Origin: a virus
Virus record (IMG/VR): IMGVR_UViG_3300025322_000112
Location: 1-31,525 of that record
Reading direction: 5' to 3' (one strand)
DNA length: 31,525 bases
Every line of letters begins with the position of its first letter. Positions within the stretch are counted from its first letter, which is position 1. The position numbers and the translations under genes were made by a program. The notes under the pieces were generated by a model. That model saw only the letters and a list, made by a program, of their open reading frames with translations, made no database searches and was not told the DNA's origin. Below, piece after piece: positions 27,067 to 31,525 of this stretch.

Positions 27067-28822
27067 ACTCGTACTCGACATCGAGACTCAAAAGAACGAG
27101 AACAACAGCCTGCATCTCCGGGTAGTCTGCATCGGCATCCGGGTTTTGAATGACGAAGACGGCTTCAGTAAAGACATCGAAGAAGGCCGACAGTGCTACG
27201 TCATCGATCATAACATCATAACTGACTTTTCACGGCGAGACAAACTGATTGAGATGTTCGAGAATTATCACGGTAGGATCATTGGCCACAACCTTGTGCA
27301 TGACATCGGTGTACTCCAGAACAGCGGATTTACGTTCCCACACACCGAGTTCTTTGACACCTATATTGCTCTGCGGAATATCAATCCGTGGGAGACCCGA
27401 TTCGGTCTCAAGCCCTGGGGGATATATCTTGGCATGGAGCCCTGGTGGTTCGACATGCGGGCATGGTGGGACATAGGTGACACCCAGGACGCCGATGTAA
27501 AAGAACTCATGGAATATAACCTCGGAGACCTTGATGCAAATACTTTGTTGTACCGATACTGTCTCGACAAATTCAGTGGGCTCCCTGGGCTCTGGCCTAC
27601 ATTTCAACTAGAGAACTTTCTCATTCCCCATGTCGCCAGGATGAGGTCTCATGGTCTAGGAATAGACTATGAAGAAATCAAACGACGCCAGGGGGACATC
27701 GAGAAAGAACTGGCTGACCTCGAACAGTCTGTGGCGAAAGACTACGGCCCGACAAACTTACGATCCCATATGCAAGTCGCCAGGCTCTTGTTCGACGTTT
27801 TGAAACTCCCTCAAGTCGAAAACCGGAGCACGAAAGAAGACGTTCTGAAGACACTCCAAGCCAGGTCTCCTCATCCGTTTATTGATCTGATGCTGAAGTA
27901 TCGAGAGATCGAGAAACAGAAATCGACGTTCCTTGATCCTATCATCGGCACGAAAAAGAAACCGGCTCTAGCGGTCAATGGGATGTTATATACCGACTTG
28001 AGGATTCACGGAACTGACACGACTCGGTTCTCATCCCACAATCCAAATGTCCAAAACTACCCCCAGAAACTTCGTGTGATCTTCAATCCTCGAAATGGGA
28101 TGTTCATGTGGTATGACATGGATCAGCTTGAGTTCAAAATCTGTATGGATGTCTCAGGGCAGCAGGACGTAGTCGAAGAAATTAAGAAAGGCGGAGATGC
28201 CCACGATGCTACAGCAAGGATTCTGTTTGGATCGACCGACAAAGAAAAGCGTGACCTGGCGAAGACTACGAACTACGCAAAGACCTACGGGGCGGGAATA
28301 GGAAAGATCATGCGGACTGCCGGGGTGTCTATGGAAAAGGCTCAGGAATTAGACTGGACTTATAACCAAAAGATGACCCGGCTCATGGCTTACATCAAAG
28401 CCGTCCATGACCGGATCGAGAAAGACTTGACTGTAGTGAGCCCGTTTGGCAATGTCTGGGTCTTCCCGTACACGTTTGAGAATGCTGACGGCCAGTCATA
28501 CTACCGCCTGATATCCAGTGCCAAACGTGAAGGATTCAACCGGATCATCCAGAGCATGGGTCACCTTTTACTCTTGCTGACCTGGGTTTACTTAATCAAT
28601 CGGCTTGAGGAGGAAGGGCTCCTGTACAACGGCGTGGACTTTGCCAATGAGATACACGACGAACTACTCATGGACATCAAGCCTGAGCTAGTCAGCCAAG
28701 TCGGTATGTTGTGCCATGAGGCCCTGAGCAAAACCAACGAACTGTGTGAGAAATACTTCGGGTATAAATTCAGTCTTCCGATCACCGGGACTATTAAGTA
28801 CGGGGAGAAATGGCAAAAATGA
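27059..28822 (+). CDS. DNA polymerase, family A, with 3'-5' exonuclease
   Basis: 587 residues. Exonuclease domain: Exo I 'LDIET' (D7, E9), Exo II 'GHNLVHDIGVL' (D82), Exo III Y153-x3-D157. Polymerase domain: 'DTTRFSSHNPNVQNYP' (320-335), motif A with D353 ('WYDMDQLEFK'), motif B R398-x3-K402-x3-Y406-x3-Y410-G411, and motif C 'HDE' (533-535). Y406 takes the place of Phe762 in E. coli Pol I and of Tyr526 in T7 DNA polymerase. No 5'-3' exonuclease domain is fused. ATG at 27059 is preferred since AAGGAGGGAGAGG lies upstream. Confidence 0.93.
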   Translation: MNELVLDIETQKNENNSLHLRVVCIGIRVLNDEDGFSKDIEEGRQCYVIDHNIITDFSRRDKLIEMFENYHGRIIGHNLVHDIGVLQNSGFTFPHTEFFDTYIALRNINPWETRFGLKPWGIYLGMEPWWFDMRAWWDIGDTQDADVKELMEYNLGDLDANTLLYRYCLDKFSGLPGLWPTFQLENFLIPHVARMRSHGLGIDYEEIKRRQGDIEKELADLEQSVAKDYGPTNLRSHMQVARLLFDVLKLPQVENRSTKEDVLKTLQARSPHPFIDLMLKYREIEKQKSTFLDPIIGTKKKPALAVNGMLYTDLRIHGTDTTRFSSHNPNVQNYPQKLRVIFNPRNGMFMWYDMDQLEFKICMDVSGQQDVVEEIKKGGDAHDATARILFGSTDKEKRDLAKTTNYAKTYGAGIGKIMRTAGVSMEKAQELDWTYNQKMTRLMAYIKAVHDRIEKDLTVVSPFGNVWVFPYTFENADGQSYYRLISSAKREGFNRIIQSMGHLLLLLTWVYLINRLEEEGLLYNGVDFANEIHDELLMDIKPELVSQVGMLCHEALSKTNELCEKYFGYKFSLPITGTIKYGEKWQK

Positions 28823-28831
28823 CCTGGTGTC

Positions 28832-28860
28832 TTGACACTCTCGGATATCTGTGCTATCCT
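28832..28860 (+). promoter_or_regulatory. Sigma-70 extended -10 promoter downstream of the polymerase gene
   Basis: TTGACA (28832-28837), 17-bp spacer, TATCCT (28855-28860) preceded by TGC (TGTGCTATCCT). The -10 environment TGTGCTA is the same as in the divergent pair at 23498-23541. Expected start near 28867, ~48 nt before the next ATG. Confidence 0.78.
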
Positions 28861-28914
28861 AAAAATGAAGGTATCAACACTATTGAGAAACTAAAATCGT
28901 TTAAGGAGGATGTC

Positions 28915-29265
28915 ATGTCTGATTGTTACAAATCTCCCCCACAATTCGGGAATCCGTTTGGGGCCGAAAAGCATGATTTGAGTGGACTACACGATCCGGC
29001 TAACATTGGAAGGGCCGTGGCAGTAATAACCAAAACGGTCGAAAAAATAGAGACCCATGTAAAAGAAGCCTTTTTCGATATCGGGTTTATCGAAAGGCAC
29101 GGAGAATACTTTCAGGCCGGAGTTTTTGCGACACCCTTTACTTGTCATGCTGTCGAGGTCACTGGAAAGGACGGGAGGTACATGGGAGTCCTTGTCTTCA
29201 TCCCCTTTTCCATAACTCACCTGGACAGCGGTAAGATCATCAAAGAAACGGCAAAATCAAGTTAA
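28915..29265 (+). CDS. Hypothetical protein, 116 aa
   Basis: 116 residues. ATG at 28915 has a near perfect AAGGAGGATGTC upstream, so it is preferred over an in-frame ATG 105 bases earlier that lies across the promoter. 'NIGRAVAVITKTVEKIETHVKEAFFDIGFIERHGEYFQAGVF' is helix then strands; the rest is beta-rich. Not recognised. First gene of the transcription unit started at 28867. Confidence 0.62.
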   Translation: MSDCYKSPPQFGNPFGAEKHDLSGLHDPANIGRAVAVITKTVEKIETHVKEAFFDIGFIERHGEYFQAGVFATPFTCHAVEVTGKDGRYMGVLVFIPFSITHLDSGKIIKETAKSS

Positions 29266-29275
29266 GGAGGTATCG

Positions 29276-30028
29276 ATGAGTTTCACATTTCAACCAACAC
29301 AACCACCGCAACAGCCTACGGCACCGCCGGGGCCAGTTGCTCCTCCGGGAAGTGTCCCGGTGGAAATGCAATCTGACCCAGGATACAATCCTGGGCCTCC
29401 AATGGGGCCTCCAGCCCCGCCGGTTTACAATCCCGGAATTCCCCCTTATAATCCAGGGGTTCCTCCGGGGCCTCCAGTTTACAATCCTGGGCCTCCGGCG
29501 GCTCCGGCTCCGCCTACACCCGTGTTTAACCAGGCAACAGGGCAATGGGAACTTCCTGGCAATCCTACTCCCCCAGGTTTTTATCCGACAGCAAATCCCT
29601 CGGCTCCTCCTCCAGTACCCCCAGGTTATTCCACAATGCCTCCTGGAGCCCCGACTGCACCCCCAGGGTATTCTCAGACACCGACTTGGGCTCCTCCGGG
29701 GCCGCCTGCGGCTCCTGGGCCTGCCTGGGGGCCTCCTGGTGGCGCACCACCGCCTCCACCGCCGGTTCAGTGGGCACAAGGGCCGAATGGGCAATGGTAC
29801 CAAGTCCAGCCCCAGGCTCGGCAAGGAGGGAACCTGACGTTTTTGTGTGGGATGTATCCGTCCAAAGACCCAACTAAGACAAGCCTGAATGGGGGATCAC
29901 GAAATCCCGTTGCATTGCCAAACGGACTGGTCATTCCTGGCGGTGTCCGGTTCATTGTGACGACAGCCAAGCCAGGGAGCAATGCCAGGTCACCTTATAC
30001 ACTCTGGGTCGTCCCGGCGGACAGATAG
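29276..30028 (+). CDS. Proline-rich disordered protein with a C-terminal beta domain
   Basis: 250 residues. The first ~180 are dominated by Pro, Gly, Ala and Tyr, with repeated 'YNPG(P/I/V)PP' and 'PPGY' units and polyproline stretches; this part must be disordered. The last ~65 residues ('NLTFLCGMYPSKDPTKTSLNG..VIPGGVRFIVTTAKPG..YTLWVV') look like a compact beta domain. SD AAGGAGG six bases upstream of ATG. The polyproline part could bind partner proteins or phase-separate; the C-terminal domain is not recognised. An abundant role is suggested by the strong promoter and SD nearby. Confidence 0.7.
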   Translation: MSFTFQPTQPPQQPTAPPGPVAPPGSVPVEMQSDPGYNPGPPMGPPAPPVYNPGIPPYNPGVPPGPPVYNPGPPAAPAPPTPVFNQATGQWELPGNPTPPGFYPTANPSAPPPVPPGYSTMPPGAPTAPPGYSQTPTWAPPGPPAAPGPAWGPPGGAPPPPPPVQWAQGPNGQWYQVQPQARQGGNLTFLCGMYPSKDPTKTSLNGGSRNPVALPNGLVIPGGVRFIVTTAKPGSNARSPYTLWVVPADR

Positions 30029-30037
30029 AGAGGTATC

Positions 30038-30166
30038 ATGGAACACGAACATGAGTTTGTAAGTCAGTGCTGTGGAAGACCCCAGGGTATCACTCCGGGT
30101 CTGTGTCCAGCATGTAAGGATTGGACGGGCTTTGAATGCGAATGCGGGCAGATAAAGGAGGAATGA
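30038..30166 (+). CDS. Cys-rich microprotein, 42 aa
   Basis: 42 residues with His and six Cys: 'HEHEFVSQCCGRPQ', 'GLCPACKDW', 'ECECG'. CxxC plus CxC fits a small zinc knuckle. SD is weak (GAGAGGTATC). Its TGA is followed directly by the next ATG. The gene's 3' end supplies the next SD (AAAGGAGG). Confidence 0.55.
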   Translation: MEHEHEFVSQCCGRPQGITPGLCPACKDWTGFECECGQIKEE

Positions 30167-30496
30167 ATGAGTCTCGACCCCGGCATTGACTCCGGGGCTG
30201 CGTTCGGGATCATGTACGACCGGCTCCTGGGTCTTCTAAAAAATGGATCAGTCAGAACAGAGGCCCGTAAATGGGTAGCAAGTACCAATGTGTCCTACGG
30301 CACCTTTAATTGGTGCTGTAGGGTTCTTGGTATCAATCAAGACAAGGCAAGATCAAGACTGAATAAGCTGAACAAATCCGATCTTGCGAACACGATCATC
30401 TTATTTCACCTAGAGAAAGAGGCTCCGAATGAAGAAAGCACGATCAAAGATTTGTCAGGCAATCGTGAGACCGAGAATAACCCCTGTGAACTGTGA
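30167..30496 (+). CDS. Hypothetical protein, 109 aa
   Basis: 109 residues, basic and helical ('MYDRLLGLLKNGSVRTEARKWVASTNVSYGTFNWCCRVLGINQDKARSRLNKLNKSDLA'). The central 'SYGTFNWCCRVLGINQDKARSRL' resembles a helix-turn-helix of small phage DNA-binding proteins, but the match is not strong. SD AAAGGAGG four to five bases upstream. Overlaps the exonuclease gene start by 68 bases. Confidence 0.6.
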   Translation: MSLDPGIDSGAAFGIMYDRLLGLLKNGSVRTEARKWVASTNVSYGTFNWCCRVLGINQDKARSRLNKLNKSDLANTIILFHLEKEAPNEESTIKDLSGNRETENNPCEL

Positions 30497-31217
30497 GGAA
30501 AACCCGGCAGCGAAGATACTGTTCTGGGACTTAGAGACCGGCGGGGTCAATGCACTTCGGTCTGACCTTGGAGTAACACTGTGTTTCGGGTACAAATGGT
30601 TAGGAGATGACGATGTTCATGTCTTGACCGTGGACAAATTTCCTGGATGGTTTACCAAGGCACACGGAGTCCAGGACAAAGGACTCCTGATTGCGGCAGT
30701 CAGTATCATGGACGAGGCGGAGTTACTTGTGGCACATTACGGTGACAAATTCGACCGTAGGTTCCTACAAGGGCGTCTAGCGATTCACGGGCTCCCGTCT
30801 CCTTCTCCGGTCAAACAGAGAGATACTTGGCGGATAGCCCGGAGAGCATTTAACTACTCATCGAACAGACTCGGTAATCTGGCTATGACTCTCGGACTGA
30901 CGGAACAGAAACACCAGAAAACCCGTGACGAGTGGCCGGGATGGTGGTTTCGGGCAATGGCCGGAGATCAGACAGCGATCCACGAAATGGCCGAATACTG
31001 CGCCCAAGATGTTCGGACTCTTGAAGAAATATATTTCAGGATCAGGCAGTACGACTATCCACATCCCAGGCTTGTCATTGACCGGAGCCTTTGTGGGATT
31101 TGTGGGAGCAAAGACATCACCTATCATGGCTTTGCTTATGTCGGCCAGAATAGGTATCGACAGTTCCAGTGTAAGTCCTGTGGAAAGTGGGACAGAGAAC
31201 GCAAAGCAAAAATATAG
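30429..31217 (+). CDS. DEDDy 3'-5' exonuclease-like protein with C-terminal zinc ribbon
   Basis: 262 residues. RNase H-like exonuclease motifs: 'FWDLET' (D34, E36), 'AHYGDKFD' (102-109, D106), and Y190-x3-D194 ('YCAQDVRTLEEIY'), so the DEDDy set is complete. A zinc ribbon follows: C222-x2-C225 and C248-x2-C251. The exonuclease part is like YprB/RNase_H_2-type domains; the ribbon would help bind substrate. ATG at 30429 has AGAGG before it; GTG at 30486 would be a shorter option that removes the 19 basic N-terminal residues. Confidence 0.78.
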   Translation: MKKARSKICQAIVRPRITPVNCEENPAAKILFWDLETGGVNALRSDLGVTLCFGYKWLGDDDVHVLTVDKFPGWFTKAHGVQDKGLLIAAVSIMDEAELLVAHYGDKFDRRFLQGRLAIHGLPSPSPVKQRDTWRIARRAFNYSSNRLGNLAMTLGLTEQKHQKTRDEWPGWWFRAMAGDQTAIHEMAEYCAQDVRTLEEIYFRIRQYDYPHPRLVIDRSLCGICGSKDITYHGFAYVGQNRYRQFQCKSCGKWDRERKAKI

Positions 31218-31226
31218 GAGATCAAA

Positions 31227-31460
31227 ATGCACAAACCGAAGTTTTTCTTGGGCAGACGGACTGAAGGTAGGGGCTATGAAATCGGGGACAATGCAGCTAA
31301 TTTTGATCCAAACGGCGGCTGGCCATACGACGAGGAGGGTTTTTTGGTGACTTTGTGCCCTGAAAAGTTTGAAAAAGCATTTCCACATCTCAAACTCCGG
31401 GACGGTCAGGTCAAGCAAATCAGGATCACGGCCAGTTTCGTAACCAAAAGGCGGTCGTGA
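31227..31460 (+). CDS. Hypothetical protein, 77 aa
   Basis: 77 residues: 'RGYEIGDNAANFDPNGGWPYDEEGFLVTLCPEKFEKAFPHLKLRDGQVKQIRITASF'. Beta-rich and soluble; no motif recognised. SD TAGGAGATC before ATG. TGA overlaps the next ATG (TGATG). Confidence 0.6.
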   Translation: MHKPKFFLGRRTEGRGYEIGDNAANFDPNGGWPYDEEGFLVTLCPEKFEKAFPHLKLRDGQVKQIRITASFVTKRRS

Positions 31461-31525
31461 TGGGGGAGTATGTTCGATGGGTAGTGGCGATACTGGTGAG
31501 CTACGGAATTTTGGTGGGCATGTTG
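31460..31525 (+). CDS. Start of a membrane protein (cut by window end)
   Basis: ATG at 31460 opens 22 codons up to the window edge: short charged start, then a hydrophobic segment ('WVVAILVSYGILVGML'). The start overlaps the previous stop (TGATG); AAGGCGG upstream is a plausible SD. Only the first membrane segment or signal-like region is visible, so nothing can be said about function. Confidence 0.5.
   Translation, partial: MGEYVRWVVAILVSYGILVGML

Noticed and set aside
26774-27211. 145-aa minus-strand frame near the polymerase start
   Set aside because: Antisense to three well-supported genes; no ribosome site.
29240-29824. Arg-rich 194-aa minus-strand frame
   Set aside because: It is the antisense shadow of the proline-rich gene (CCN codons read as Arg/Gly/Trp codons); no SD and a biased composition.
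1-31525. CRISPR arrays, tRNA genes, insertion sequences, integrase or attachment sites
   Set aside because: I looked for regular direct repeats, cloverleaf-like sequence, transposase motifs and recombinase signatures and saw none.

Overview
The window looks like part of the genome of a tailed double-stranded DNA phage, about half G+C, most likely short-tailed (podovirus-like) and strictly lytic. The phage call rests on a left half in the order small terminase, large terminase, portal, scaffold, major capsid protein, head-tail adaptor, fibres and putative ejection proteins, all on the minus strand. The right half is mostly plus-strand genes with a family-A DNA polymerase, DnaB-like helicase, TOPRIM primase, uracil-DNA glycosylase and many very small proteins. 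I see no tape measure, sheath, major tail tube, integrase, repressor, phage RNA polymerase or lysis cassette, but the window is cut at both ends. The polymerase has Tyr where E. coli Pol I has Phe762, a state linked in viral polA surveys to virulent phages. The host cannot be named.

Region 1 (1-17677, minus strand) is one tightly packed late block read leftwards, with overlapping starts and stops and good Shine-Dalgarno sites. It holds packaging genes (terS, a membrane protein, terL), portal, scaffold, capsid, a run of small head/decoration candidates, a fibre ending in a C1q-like domain, the adaptor, a second fibre carrying three copies of a 'GGDP...WSLGLDNSD' module, a propeller-like tail protein, a GNAT acetyltransferase and three putative ejection proteins.

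Region 2 (17678-18486) is an ~800-bp noncoding divergent control region packed with signals. It has three plus-strand sites that match the sigma-54 (RpoN) consensus at every specified position and two weaker minus-strand look-alikes. It also has two perfect palindromes sharing TATCAATTTGATA, a second pair of palindrome-like sites (TGACA-N5-TGTCA), and a phased array of GTAC elements. The last sigma-54-type site lies about 30 bp upstream of the first early gene.

Region 3 (18487-22590, plus) is an early operon of about 18 mostly unknown small genes: zinc-ribbon proteins, membrane microproteins and a GIY-YIG nuclease-like protein. Region 4 (22507-23492, minus) is a three-gene island of opposite polarity. 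Its predicted transcript would begin with an ~86-nt RNA closed by a 10-bp stem and carrying two hairpins with complementary loops. Its promoter overlaps, head to head, the promoter of the helicase gene.

Region 5 (23561-31525, plus) is the replication and nucleotide module: helicase, primase, a lipoprotein candidate, UDG, a DUF4326 protein, DNA polymerase, a proline-rich protein, and a DEDDy exonuclease fused to a zinc ribbon. A good sigma-70 extended -10 promoter sits just after the polymerase gene. The regulatory signals suggest early transcription by host RNA polymerase with both sigma-54 and sigma-70 type promoters. All functions are read from sequence alone, without database searches.
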